Notes under the pieces: generated by a model | Told to the model about the DNA's origin: nothing | What the model saw: only the letters and a program-made list of their open reading frames with translations | The model's database searches: none | From: DATMER01 sp034667225 | GTDB lineage: Bacteria > Acidobacteriota > Thermoanaerobaculia > Multivoradales > UBA5704 | DNA: 64,000 nt | Assembly (NCBI GenBank): GCA_034667225.1 | Contig: JAXDKG010000063.1 | Location: 1 to 64,000 of the forward strand | Direction: 5' to 3' | In this document: in pieces, positions 34,239 through 44,300 of the stretch | Numbering within the stretch: position 1 is the first letter of the stretch | How the letters are laid out: the number at the start of each line of letters is the position of its first letter | Translations under genes and position numbers: made by a program

Positions 34239-37200
34239 TTGATCGGCAGCGTCGTCTCTCACTATCGGGTCCTCGAGCGCCTTGGCGGCGTGGAAGACCT
34301 GTACAAGGCTCAGGACCTCCAGCGCGAGCGACTCGTCGCGCTGCAGCTCCTGCCGGAGGGCGGCGGCGTGGACCACGAGGCCGGCCGGAAGCGCTTTGCC
34401 CGCGAGGCGTCCCGCGCCTCCTCGATCGGCGATCCGAACATCGGCTCGGTCTACGAGGTGGGGGAGACCGACGACGGCCGCGTCTTTCTGGCCATGGCCC
34501 TGGACGAGGGGGAGCCCCTGTCCGACCGCTTGGCGCACGGGCCGCTCGCTCTGGAGCAGGTCCTGGAGATCGGCACCCAGATCGCCGCGGGCCTCGCCAG
34601 CGCCCATACCGAGGGGATCGTCCATGGCGCGCTCGATCCGACGCAGGTGCTGGTCGACCCGAAGGGCCGGGTCAAGGTCGTGGGTTTCGGCGCGGGCTCC
34701 CTGCCCGGCGCGGCCGAGCGCGCCCGCTCCTATCTCGCTCCCGAGCGCCTGGAGGGCGGCCCGGCCGACGTGCGGGCCGACCTGTGGTCCCTCGGCGTCC
34801 TCCTCTACGAGATGATCGCCGGCCGCCACCCGTTTCCGGGCGCGGATGCGGCCCGGAGCAGCGATCCGGCGCCGCTGAGCCGGTGGCGCACGGGCCTGCC
34901 TTCCGGGCTGGAGCGCGCCGTGGGCCGCGCCCTGGCGAAGCAGCCTCAGGACCGCTACGGGGACGCGGGCGAGATGCGCGCCGACCTGCAGGCGGTGGAG
35001 GAGACCGGCCAGCTCGCGAAGCAGGGCGGGACCGTGCTGGCCATGCCCATGCCGAGCCGGGTTGATCCCCCTCTCCCCCCTCGGCAGGGAGAGGGGGCCA
35101 AGCCTGGCAAATCCGGCGGGATGGTGGGCCGGGCGATCGGGCATTACGTAGTCAAGGAGCACATCGGCGGCGGCGGCATGGGCGTCGTCTACAAGGCCGA
35201 GGACCTCCGCCTGGAACGGACCGTCGCCCTCAAGTTCCTGCCGCCCGAGCTAACGCGGGACCCGGTGGCCAAGGCCCGCTTCCTTCAGGAAGCCCGCGCC
35301 GCCTCGGCGCTGGAGCATCCCAACATCTGCACGATCCACGAGGTGGACGAGACCGAGGACGGCCAGCTCTACCTTGCCATGCCGGCCTACGACGGCGAGA
35401 CCCTGAAGAGGAAGGTCGAGGGCGGACCGCTCCCCCTCGAAGAGGCCATCGACTTCGCCATCCAGGTCGGCCAGGGGCTCGCCAAGGCGCACCGCCAGGG
35501 GATCGTCCACCGCGACATCAAGCCGGCCAACCTGATCGTCACCGGGGACGCCATCGTCAAGATCCTGGACTTCGGCCTGGCCAAGCTCGCGGGCGCCGCC
35601 GGCCTGACCCGCGCCGGCTTCTGCCTGGGCACGCCGTCCTACATGTCTCCCGAGCAGGCGCGCGGCGAGGTCGACCAGAGGACCGACCTCTGGTCGCTCG
35701 GCGTGGTCCTCTACGAGATGGTCACCGGCCGGCCGCCGTTCCGCGCCGACACGGACCAGGGGATCATCTACGCCCTGCTCACCGAGGAGCCCGAGCCGGT
35801 GCGCAAGCTCCGCCCCGAGGCGCCGCCCGAGCTCGAGCGCATCCTCAAGAAGATGCTCGCCAAGGACCCCGCCGACCGCTACCCGAACCTGGACGCGGTG
35901 ATCGCCGACCTGCGCGCGCTCTCCGGCGTCACGAGCACGCTCACCCGCGTCCCGTTCGGCGGCCTGCCGGGGCGGCGGCCCTGGTGGCGGATGCCCGCGC
36001 TGGCTGCTGCTGCGGCGGTGATCCTCATCGGGCTGATCCTGCTCCTGCGCGCGGGCGGCTGGCTCGGCGAGCGCCGAGGCGGGCAGCTGCAGGTGCAGTT
36101 CGCCGCGCTCACCGATCAGGAGGGGAGCGAGTCGTTCCCGAGCCTCAAGCCAGGGGGCGACGAGTTCGTCTACGCCAAGTCGACCCTCGAGGGCACGGAC
36201 ATCTACCTGCAGCGCCTCGGAGGGGAGAACCCGCTCAACCTCACCCCGGGCTCGCCCGAGGCCGATACGCAGCCCGCGTTCTCGCCCGATGGCAGCCAGA
36301 TCGCCTTCCGCTCGGAGCGCGACGGCGGCGGCATCTTCCTGATGGGAGCGACAGGGGAGTCGGTGCGCCGCCTCACCGACTTCGGCTTCAATCCCACCTG
36401 GTCTCCCGATGGCAAGGAGATCGCCGTTGCGAGCGAGAGCATCTCCGAGCCGTTCCAGCGCACGTCGCGGAGCCAGCTCTGGGGGATCCGGGTCGCCGAC
36501 GGCGAGAAGCGGCTCCTCTCGAACGGCGACGCGGTGCAGCCGAGCTGGTCCCCGCACGGCTACCGGATCGCCTACTGGGGGCTGGGCAACAATGCGGAGA
36601 GGATCATCTGGACGATCCCGGTCGAGGGCGGCGAGCCCGTGCGCGCGGTCGCGGGGGGGCCGCTCAACTGGAGCCCGGCCTGGTCGCCGGACGGGCGCTA
36701 TCTCTACTTCGTCAGCGACCGCGGCGGCATCATGAACCTCTGGCGGGTGGCGATCGACGAACGGTCAGGCGCGCCGCGGGAAGAGCCGGAGGCGATCACC
36801 ACGCCCTCCCGCTGGAGCGGCCTGCCGAGCATCGCCGGGGACGGGCGGAGGATCGCCTACGAGGTTCGCGACCGCAGGTTCGCCGTGGACGCCGTGCCGT
36901 TCGATCCGGCCCACGGGGAGGTCGCGGGGCCGCCAGAGCCGCTGGGGACGCGCTCGAAGGCCGTGCGCTTCGCCGACGTGTCGCCGGATGGCCAGTGGAT
37001 CGCCTTCGACACCGCCGTGCCGCAGGAGGACCTGTATGTCATCCGCAGGGACGGCAGCGGCCTGCTGCAGCTCACCAATGACCCCCACCGCGACCGGGCG
37101 CCGCAATGGTCGCCGGATGGCACGCGGATCCTCTTCTACTCGAACCGCAGCGGGCTCTATCAGGCCTGGACGATCCAGGCGGATGGCAGCGGCCTGCAGC

Positions 37201-37745
37201 AGCTCACGGACAACCAGCCGCAGATCCTGGCCCCCCTCTGGTCGCCCGACGGCAAGCGCCTGGCTGCCGGCATGGACTACGGCGCCGCGGTGCTGATCGA
37301 CCTCGACAAGCCGCTCGCCGAGCGGGCTCCCGTGCGGCTGCCGCCTGTGGGTCCCGGCGGAGAAACCCTGGCGGCCGAGTCCTGGTCCGCGGACGGCCGC
37401 CGGCTGGCCGGCACCATCCAGGGGAGCGACGGGTCCGACATGCCAGGACTCTTCGCCTACTCGTTCGACTCCGGCCGCTTCGAGAAGCTGGCCGACCGGG
37501 GACGGGTCCCCGCCTGGCTGCCCGACGGCCGCCGGCTGATCTATGTCGACGAGGGGAAGGTCATCCTCTTCGACGTCCAGACGCGGCAGCGGAAAGAGCT
37601 GATGACCCCGGCGCCGAACTCCAGCTTCGTCCGGGTGCGCGTGAGCCCGGACGGCCGCACCCTGTACACGACGCGGTCGATCGACGAGGCGGACATCTGG
37701 ATGCTCTCGATGCAGGACGAGAACGCCGGTGGCGGGCCGGGTTGA
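34239..37745 (+). CDS. Tandem pseudokinase-kinase with transmembrane helix and TolB-like propeller
   Basis: 1168 residues; TTG start at 34239. The first kinase-like domain (residues 1-265) begins IGSVVSHYRVLERLGG. It has a shortened glycine loop, VALQLL instead of VALKLL, HGALDPTQVL in place of HRDxKPxN, and GFG instead of DFG, so it cannot be active. The second (about 295-560) is canonical: GGGGMGVVYKA, VALKFLPPEL, HRDIKPANLI near 425, ILDFGLAK, GTPSYMSPEQARG. A transmembrane helix lies near 578-605, followed by a PD40/TolB-like beta-propeller with repeated FSPDGSQIAFRS-type blades. It is the first gene of the peptide-kinase cluster. Confidence 0.9.
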   Translation: MIGSVVSHYRVLERLGGVEDLYKAQDLQRERLVALQLLPEGGGVDHEAGRKRFAREASRASSIGDPNIGSVYEVGETDDGRVFLAMALDEGEPLSDRLAHGPLALEQVLEIGTQIAAGLASAHTEGIVHGALDPTQVLVDPKGRVKVVGFGAGSLPGAAERARSYLAPERLEGGPADVRADLWSLGVLLYEMIAGRHPFPGADAARSSDPAPLSRWRTGLPSGLERAVGRALAKQPQDRYGDAGEMRADLQAVEETGQLAKQGGTVLAMPMPSRVDPPLPPRQGEGAKPGKSGGMVGRAIGHYVVKEHIGGGGMGVVYKAEDLRLERTVALKFLPPELTRDPVAKARFLQEARAASALEHPNICTIHEVDETEDGQLYLAMPAYDGETLKRKVEGGPLPLEEAIDFAIQVGQGLAKAHRQGIVHRDIKPANLIVTGDAIVKILDFGLAKLAGAAGLTRAGFCLGTPSYMSPEQARGEVDQRTDLWSLGVVLYEMVTGRPPFRADTDQGIIYALLTEEPEPVRKLRPEAPPELERILKKMLAKDPADRYPNLDAVIADLRALSGVTSTLTRVPFGGLPGRRPWWRMPALAAAAAVILIGLILLLRAGGWLGERRGGQLQVQFAALTDQEGSESFPSLKPGGDEFVYAKSTLEGTDIYLQRLGGENPLNLTPGSPEADTQPAFSPDGSQIAFRSERDGGGIFLMGATGESVRRLTDFGFNPTWSPDGKEIAVASESISEPFQRTSRSQLWGIRVADGEKRLLSNGDAVQPSWSPHGYRIAYWGLGNNAERIIWTIPVEGGEPVRAVAGGPLNWSPAWSPDGRYLYFVSDRGGIMNLWRVAIDERSGAPREEPEAITTPSRWSGLPSIAGDGRRIAYEVRDRRFAVDAVPFDPAHGEVAGPPEPLGTRSKAVRFADVSPDGQWIAFDTAVPQEDLYVIRRDGSGLLQLTNDPHRDRAPQWSPDGTRILFYSNRSGLYQAWTIQADGSGLQQLTDNQPQILAPLWSPDGKRLAAGMDYGAAVLIDLDKPLAERAPVRLPPVGPGGETLAAESWSADGRRLAGTIQGSDGSDMPGLFAYSFDSGRFEKLADRGRVPAWLPDGRRLIYVDEGKVILFDVQTRQRKELMTPAPNSSFVRVRVSPDGRTLYTTRSIDEADIWMLSMQDENAGGGPG

Positions 37746-37806
37746 TCTCCTGCGTATCCCACTATGTTCGGGTACTACAAACGATTGATCTTGGAGGAGG
37801 TGACAT

Positions 37807-38298
37807 ATGGCATTCAGATTCAAGGATTTGATGGTTGAAGTTGTCGGCGCCGGCGAGCGGGCGAATGTGACCTGCCCGACCCTTTCGATCGAGCCGGCGA
37901 ACATAACCTGCCCGACCCTTTCGATTCCCGCAGCCCAGTTTGCCGGGACCGGCGACACGACGGGAGTCTGCCCGACCCTTTCGCTCACCCCGACCCCCAT
38001 CTACGCGGCCATGATCGCGACGACGGGCACGATCTGCGGGACTCTGACCATGCCGGCGGCGGCGCGGGGCTCGGAGAATCTGAGTGCCCTGAAGCAGCAG
38101 CTCCAGCAGGCCCTGCAACAGGTCGAGGCGCAGGAGCGCGCGGCGGCGGCGGGGGCGGCCGGACTGCCCACGACCGCGGAGGAGGCCGACGATCTCGAGC
38201 GGCGCCTCCGGGAGGCCCTCGAAGAGCTGCAGCAGCACAAGAAGACTCTGCAGAAGCCTGCGAAGCAGGCGACGAAGGCCGCCAAAGGCAGGAAGTAG
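37807..38298 (+). CDS. Putative RiPP precursor-like Cys/Thr repeat protein (peptide 1)
   Basis: 163 residues with a strong GGAGGAGG ribosome site. The N-terminus MAFRFKDLMVEVV matches the N-termini of the proteins at 41069 and 44904. The centre has four spaced repeats: CPTLSI, CPTLSI, CPTLSL, CGTLTM. These are encoded partly by an exact 16-bp repeat at 37872, 37908 and 37968. Then LSALKQQLQQAL aligns with LDLLQAQLREAL and LTLLQAQLRQSV of the other two. A long helical, Lys-rich tail is unique to this member. No signal peptide. It lies between two giant kinase genes. A lanthipeptide-type precursor role is inferred. Confidence 0.7.
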   Translation: MAFRFKDLMVEVVGAGERANVTCPTLSIEPANITCPTLSIPAAQFAGTGDTTGVCPTLSLTPTPIYAAMIATTGTICGTLTMPAAARGSENLSALKQQLQQALQQVEAQERAAAAGAAGLPTTAEEADDLERRLREALEELQQHKKTLQKPAKQATKAAKGRK

Positions 38299-38326
38299 CG
38301 GCGTTCAAGGTTCGGGGAGCTTCTGG

Positions 38327-38332
38327 TAGACT
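38327..38332 (+). promoter_or_regulatory. Possible -10 element before the second kinase gene
   Basis: TAGACT lies 29 nt upstream of the ATG at 38362. The same hexamer, with similar flanking words (GGTAGACT / AGTAGACT and CGAGCC-GTC before ATGGA), occurs before the third kinase gene. The shared context suggests homologous promoters inside the cluster. Confidence 0.3.
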
Positions 38333-38361
38333 GAGGTCGAAAGAAGCCCCCACGAGCCGTC

Positions 38362-41019
38362 ATGGAAAAGCCGTCCGATCGCGAGCCGGGAGCGACCGAG
38401 CCGGCGATCCCGGCTCCGGCCCGCCAGTGGCCCGTCCCGCGCGAGGAAGCGAGCGCAGACCCCGCCGATCCAATGATCGGCCGCACGGTCGATCACTACC
38501 GGATCGACGGCCATCTCGGCGGCGGCGGCATGGGGGTCGTCTACAAGGCCGAGGACAGCCGCCTCCAGCGCACCGTCGCCCTCAAGTTCCTGCCGCCGAC
38601 GCTGACCCGCGACCCGGTCTCCAAGTCCCGCTTCCTGCAGGAGGCGCGCGCCGCTTCTGCCCTCGACCATCCCAACGTCTGCACGATCTATGATGTAGGT
38701 GAGATCGAAGACGATCGGCTCTACCTGGCCATGCCGGCCTACGACGGCGAGACGGTCAAGCAGAAGATTCAGCGCGGGCCGCTGCCGGTCGAGGAGGCGG
38801 TGGACATTGCCAAGCAGGCGGCCCAGGGGCTCGCCAAGGCGCACCGCCAAGGGATCGTCCACCGCGACGTCAAGCCCGCGAACCTGATGGTGACCGGCGA
38901 CGGCATCGTCAAGATCCTCGACTTCGGGCTCGCCAAGCTGGCCGGCGCCATGGGGCTGACGCGCAGCGGCTTCTGCGTCGGCACTCCCACCTACATGTCG
39001 CCCGAGCAGGCACGGGGCGAGGTCGATCACCGCACCGACCTCTGGTCGCTCGGCGTGGTCCTCTACGAGATGCTGGCCGGCCAGGCGCCGTTCCAGGCGG
39101 AGAGCGACCCGCGGATCGTCCACGCCGTGCTCCACGAGGAGCCGGCGCCGCTGCGCCGCTGGCGGCCCGACGCGCCGGCCGGGCTGGAGCGCATCATCGC
39201 CGGGCTGCTCAAGAAGAACCTCGCCGACCGCTACCCGTCGGCCGAGCACCTGCTGGCCGACCTGCGCGCCCTCGGCGGCCCGCCCACGACCGGCCGGCCC
39301 CCGGCGGAGCTGCCGCGCCGGCGCCTCTCCGTCCTCCTGGTCCTTAGTGTCCTTGGAGTCCTTGCCGTCCTTGCAGTCCTCTGGTTTTTCCGCGGGGAGC
39401 CTGCGCCCGCCCGGGCTGCCGCGCCGGTCCGGCTCACCCGCGAGCCGGGCAGCGAGCGGCAACCCTCGCTTTCCCCAAGGGGTGATGTCTTCGTCTACGT
39501 CAAGCAGGACGGCGGCGACACCGGCGACACGGACATCTTCTGGGCGCGGGTGGGCGGCGACAACCCCCGGAACCTGACGGAGGGGCACCCGCAGGACGAC
39601 TCCGAGCCCGCGATCTCCCCGGACGGCACCCGGATCGTCTTCCGCTCCGAGAAGGATGGCGGCGGCCTGTTCGTGATGGGCTCCACGGGCGAATCCCCGC
39701 GCCGGCTCACCCACGCAGGCTACAGCCCGGCCTGGTCCCCGGACGGGACCGAGATCGCCTATGCCGCCCAGCGCGCCGATCCTGGCAGGTCGGAAAGCAG
39801 CCTGTGGAGGGTGAGCGCCGCGGGCGGGGAGCCGGTGCTCGTGACCCGGGCGGATGCGGTCCAGCCGAGCTGGTCTCCGCAAGGGCGGCGGATCGCCTGG
39901 TGGGGCATCGCGGCGAGTAGCGGCGAGCGCGCCATCTGGACCGCCCGCAAGGAGGGCGGCGATCCGCTGCGGCTCTCCGGCGGCGAGGGCAACACCTCGA
40001 ACCCCGTCTGGTCGCCCGACGGCCATCTCTATTTCATCCGCGACAACGGAGACAGCATGAGCCTGTGGCGGGTCCGGGTCGACGAGGAGACAGGCAGGGC
40101 GCTGGACGAGCCCGAGCCGCTCTGGGCGCCGACGGAGTCGATCGCCGGCCTGAGCCTGGCCGGCGGTCGGCTCGTCTATGCGACCGACAACCGGAGCGCC
40201 AACGCCGAGCTGGTGGCGTTCGATCCCGAGCGCGGCGAGATCGCCGGCGGGCCGGCGCCGGTAACCCAGGGCTCCTGGGCCGTCCGTTCGGCCGACCTCT
40301 CTCCGGATGGGGAGTGGATCGTCTTCGACACCAAGGCACCCCAGGAGGACCTGTTCGTCGTCCGCGCCGACGGCAGCGGGCGGCTCCAGCTCTCCGACGA
40401 CGTCCACAAGGACCGCATGCCGCGCTGGTCGCCCGACGGCGCGTCGATCCTGTTCTACTCCAACCGCAGCGGCAAGTACGAGGCCTGGCGCATCCGCCCG
40501 GACGGCTCCGGGCTGGAGCAGCTCACCCGTCTCCCCGTGCCGGTCTTCAACCCGATCTGGTCTCCCGACGGCCGGCGGCTGGCGTTCAGCCGCGGGTTTC
40601 TGGGCACGTCCATCGTCGACCTGCTGCAGCCGGTCGGGCGCCGCGTGTCCAGGCCCCTGCCGTTCGCCGGATCGGAGCCCACCTTTCTCGCGGCCTCCTG
40701 GTCTGCCGACGGGCGGCGGCTGGCCGGCTACACGGACGTGGGCGGCATCTTCGTCTACTCCCTGGGCTCCCGGCGGTTGGCAAGGCTCGCCGATCGCGGC
40801 AAGTACGTGGCCTGGCTCCACGGCAGTCCGAGGCTCGTCTACCTCGACGGAGGGAGCCTGTTCCTGCTGGATACGGCCGCGCGCTCCTCCCGCAAGCTGC
40901 TGGCGTCCCCGCCCAACTCCGACTACCAGTGGGTGAGCGTGAGCCGCGACGATCGGCGGCTGCTCCTCGTCCGCCACGAGGATGAGGGAGACATCTGGAT
41001 GATGTCGCCCCCGAGATGA
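38362..41019 (+). CDS. Membrane Ser/Thr kinase with TolB-like propeller
   Basis: 885 residues. After a 40-residue Pro/Ala-rich start there is one complete kinase domain (about 42-310): GGGGMGVVYKA, VALKFLPPTL, HRDVKPANLM near 167, ILDFGLAK, GTPTYMSPEQARG. The hydrophobic helix RLSVLLVLSVLGVLAVLAVL lies near 320-343. The rest is a PD40/TolB-like propeller (AISPDGTRIVFRS, PAWSPDGTEIAYAA, PIWSPDGRRLAFS). Propeller regions of this type usually face the periplasm. Unlike its two neighbours it lacks the N-terminal pseudokinase. It sits between peptide 1 and peptide 2. Confidence 0.92.
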   Translation: MEKPSDREPGATEPAIPAPARQWPVPREEASADPADPMIGRTVDHYRIDGHLGGGGMGVVYKAEDSRLQRTVALKFLPPTLTRDPVSKSRFLQEARAASALDHPNVCTIYDVGEIEDDRLYLAMPAYDGETVKQKIQRGPLPVEEAVDIAKQAAQGLAKAHRQGIVHRDVKPANLMVTGDGIVKILDFGLAKLAGAMGLTRSGFCVGTPTYMSPEQARGEVDHRTDLWSLGVVLYEMLAGQAPFQAESDPRIVHAVLHEEPAPLRRWRPDAPAGLERIIAGLLKKNLADRYPSAEHLLADLRALGGPPTTGRPPAELPRRRLSVLLVLSVLGVLAVLAVLWFFRGEPAPARAAAPVRLTREPGSERQPSLSPRGDVFVYVKQDGGDTGDTDIFWARVGGDNPRNLTEGHPQDDSEPAISPDGTRIVFRSEKDGGGLFVMGSTGESPRRLTHAGYSPAWSPDGTEIAYAAQRADPGRSESSLWRVSAAGGEPVLVTRADAVQPSWSPQGRRIAWWGIAASSGERAIWTARKEGGDPLRLSGGEGNTSNPVWSPDGHLYFIRDNGDSMSLWRVRVDEETGRALDEPEPLWAPTESIAGLSLAGGRLVYATDNRSANAELVAFDPERGEIAGGPAPVTQGSWAVRSADLSPDGEWIVFDTKAPQEDLFVVRADGSGRLQLSDDVHKDRMPRWSPDGASILFYSNRSGKYEAWRIRPDGSGLEQLTRLPVPVFNPIWSPDGRRLAFSRGFLGTSIVDLLQPVGRRVSRPLPFAGSEPTFLAASWSADGRRLAGYTDVGGIFVYSLGSRRLARLADRGKYVAWLHGSPRLVYLDGGSLFLLDTAARSSRKLLASPPNSDYQWVSVSRDDRRLLLVRHEDEGDIWMMSPPR

Positions 41020-41068
41020 GCTATCCTTTTCTTGATTACCTTGAAACGCTCAGATTGGAGGAGATGAG

Positions 41069-41314
41069 ATGGCTTTCCGCATCCACGAGATCACCATCCA
41101 CCTGATGGCAGGAGCGCCGGGCCCGTGCATGCCTGCCTCGCCCGATGTCCTGTGCCCCGGCGGTAGCTGCAGGCCCACCCAGGCGAACCCGGGGTGCAAG
41201 GGCAAGTCCCACAAGCCGGCGAATCCCCAGGACGACGTTCCAGGCGGCAAGAAGCGGAGCCTGGACCTCCTCCAGGCCCAGCTCCGCGAGGCGCTCGCCC
41301 CATTGCCGCTGTAG
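41069..41314 (+). CDS. Putative RiPP precursor-like small Cys-rich protein (peptide 2)
   Basis: 81 residues with GGAGGAG upstream. The N-terminal MAFRIHEITIHLM block matches peptides 1 and 3. The core has four Cys with Pro, Ser and Gly (GPCMPASPDVLCPGGSC, then NPGCKGKS). The C-terminus SLDLLQAQLREALAPL is nearly the same as LTLLQAQLRQSV of peptide 3. It has no signal peptide and lies 49 nt after one kinase gene and 36 nt before the next. The conserved ends around a divergent core are what one expects of precursor peptides with fixed recognition elements. Confidence 0.7.
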   Translation: MAFRIHEITIHLMAGAPGPCMPASPDVLCPGGSCRPTQANPGCKGKSHKPANPQDDVPGGKKRSLDLLQAQLREALAPLPL

Positions 41315-41320
41315 TAGACT
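41315..41320 (+). promoter_or_regulatory. Possible -10 element before the third kinase gene
   Basis: TAGACT lies 30 nt upstream of the ATG at 41351, at nearly the same distance as the copy at 38327-38332. Directly downstream the context is alike in both places. Confidence 0.3.
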
Positions 41321-41350
41321 TCGGCCCGAAGTGAGCCTTCGAGCCCTGTC

Positions 41351-44300
41351 ATGGACGCGCAGCCGGGCGATGCTTGGAATTCCCGGTTGATCGGCACGAC
41401 CGTATCCCACTACCGCCTCCTCGAGCGCCTCGCCGCAGGCGTGAGGGGGGGTGCCGTGTTCAAGGCCCAGGACCTGGAGCTCGAGCGCCTCGTCGCGCTC
41501 AAGCTCCTGCCCGCCGTCGGCCGCGAAGAGGACCGCCTGCACCTCGCCAGCGAGGCCGCTGCCGCCTCCGCCCTGGAGCACCCCAACATCTGCCCGACGT
41601 ACGAGGTCGGCGAGACCGAGGACGGCCGCCTGTTCGTGGCCATGGCTTTCCTCGAAGGAGAGACCCTGGCCGCGAAGATCGCCCGCGGCCCTCTCAAAAC
41701 CGAGGTGGCCGTCGACCTCGCCAGCCAGGTCGCGTCGGGGCTCTCCCGCGCCCACGAGCACGGCCTCGTCCACCGCAATCTCAAACCGTCCAACGTCCTC
41801 GTGACCTCGGACGGCCAGGCCCGCATCCTCGACTTCGGCATCGCCTCCCTGGACGACCGCACCCGCATTACCGGCGAGGACACGCCGGCCGGCCTCCTCG
41901 CCTACCGCGCGCCCGAGCAACTCCGCGGGGAACCGGCCGATCTCCGCGCGGACGTCTGGTCGCTCGGCGTGATCTTTTACGAGATGCTGACGGGCCAGCG
42001 GCCCTTCCCGGGCGGGGCGCTGGCCAATGTCGCAAATACTGCCGAGCTGATCCCGCCTTCGGCCCTGCGCGAGGGCGTGCCCGCGGAGCTCGACCGGATC
42101 ACGGCCCGCGCCCTGGCGCGGAAGCGGGGCGAGCGCTACCCGCGGGCCGACGACCTGCGTGCCGACCTCCGGGGCTTTCTCCGCGGCAGCAGCAGCAAGG
42201 TCTCGGTGCCGACCTTCTCGCACTGGCCCGACCAACTGCCGCCCGTGACCATGTTCAACGTGGTGCCGCGGGAGGTCGGTCCCTACCGCGTGGGCGAGAT
42301 CCTGGGCGGCGGCGGCATGGGCATCGTCTACCGCGCCGAAGACACGCGGCTCGGCCGCACCGTGGCGCTCAAGTTCCTGCCCCCCGAGCTGACCCGGGAC
42401 CCGGTGGCCAAGGCCCGCTTTCTTCAGGAGGCGCGCACCGCCTCGGCGCTCGATCATCCCAACATCTGCACGGTCTACGACGTGGGCGAGACCGAGAACC
42501 ACCAGCTCTATCTCGCCATGCCCTGCTATGACGGCGAGACCCTGCGGCGCAAGGTGGAGCGCGGACCGTTGCCGCTGGCCGAGGCGGTCGACTATGCCCT
42601 GCAGGTGAGCAAGGGTCTGGCCAAGGCCCACCGCCAGGGGATCATCCATCGCGACGTCAAGCCGGCGAACCTGATGGTCACCGGCGACGGCGTAGTCAAG
42701 ATCCTGGACTTCGGCATCGCCAAGCTGGCCGGCGAGGCCGGGCTGACCCGCACCGGCAGCACCCTGGGCACGCCGGCCTACATGTCGCCCGAGCAGATGC
42801 GCGGCACCGAGGTGGACGGCCGCACAGACCTCTGGGCCCTGGGTGTGGTGATGTACGAGATGGTCACGGGCCGGCGCCCATTTCTTGGCGACCATGAGTC
42901 GGGGTTGCGGCAGGCGATCCTGGAGCAGGAGCCCGAGCCGCTGATCCGCCTGCGGCCGGATGCGCCGCCCGAGTTGGTGAGCGTCATCCAGCGGCTGCTC
43001 GCCAAGGACGTGGCGAGCCGCTATCCCACCGCGGACGCGGCCGTCGCCGACCTGCGGCCCCTGGCGGGGGTCTCGTCGGGCTCCCTGCACACGCAGGCGA
43101 CCGTGGCGGTCCAGCCCCCTCGGCGCACGCCATGGCCCTGGTACGCCGCGGCGGCTGCCCTGTTGGTGCTCGCCGCTCTCGGCGGCTACCTGTTGCGCTC
43201 CGGCCGTAGCGAGCACGCGGCGCCGGTCCAGGCGACCTTCACCCGGCTGACGGAGCAGGACGGGAGCGAGACCTATCCGAGCCTCTCGCCGGATGGCAAC
43301 TACTTCGTGTACGTGAAGGCGGCCGAAAGCGGCTCGGACATCTACCTCCAGCGCGTCGGCGGCGGCAATCCCATCAACCTGACGCCCGACACACCCTGGG
43401 CCGACACGCAGCCGGCGTTCTCCGCGGACGGGCAGCAGATCGCCTTCCGCTCGGAGCGCGAGGGCGGCGGCATCTTCGTCATGGGGGCGACCGGCGAGTC
43501 CGTGCGCCGCCTCGCCGACTTCGGCTACAACCCCGCCTGGTCGCCGGACGGCAAGCAGCTCGCGGTGGCGACCGAGGGGATCGTGGAGCCGGGCATCCGG
43601 ACCTCGGAGAGCCAACTCTGGCGCATCAGCCTCGACACCGGCGAGCGGCACCTGCTCGTGCGCGGGGACGGGGTCCAGCCGAGCTGGTCCCCGAACGGCC
43701 GCCGCATCGTCTACTGGGGGCTGTCCTCGGAAGCCGCGGAGCGGAGCTTCTGGACCGTGCCGGCCGAGGGCGGCACGGCAGTTCAGGTCCTGTCGGACAG
43801 GTTCCTGAACTGGAACCCGATCTGGTCTCCCGACGGCGGCCGGCTCTACTTCCTCAGCGATCGCAACGGCAGCCTGAACGTCTGGCGGATCCGGATCGAC
43901 CAGGACTCCGGCCGGATTGCCGGAGATCCGGAGCCCGTGACCTCCTCGTCCCAGTCGATCCGGTTCCTGAGCATGTCCCGGGACGGCAAGCGGGTCTCCT
44001 ATGCCACGGACGAGCGCCGGGACTCCCTGGAAACCGTTGCCTTCGACCCCGGGCGGCTCGCGCCCGGGGAGGCGATCCCGATCCCGTTGGGCGCCAAGGC
44101 CGTCCGCACCGTCGATCCATCGCCCGACGGCCAGTGGCTCGTCTTCGACACCCTGGCCCCCCGGGAGGACCTCTTCCTCGTTCATCCGGACGGCTCCGGC
44201 CTGCGGCAGCTCACCCGTGACGAGCACCGCGACCGTATCCCGCGCTGGTCGCCGGACGGCCGGCTCATCCTCTTCTACTCCAGCCGCAGCGGGCGATACG

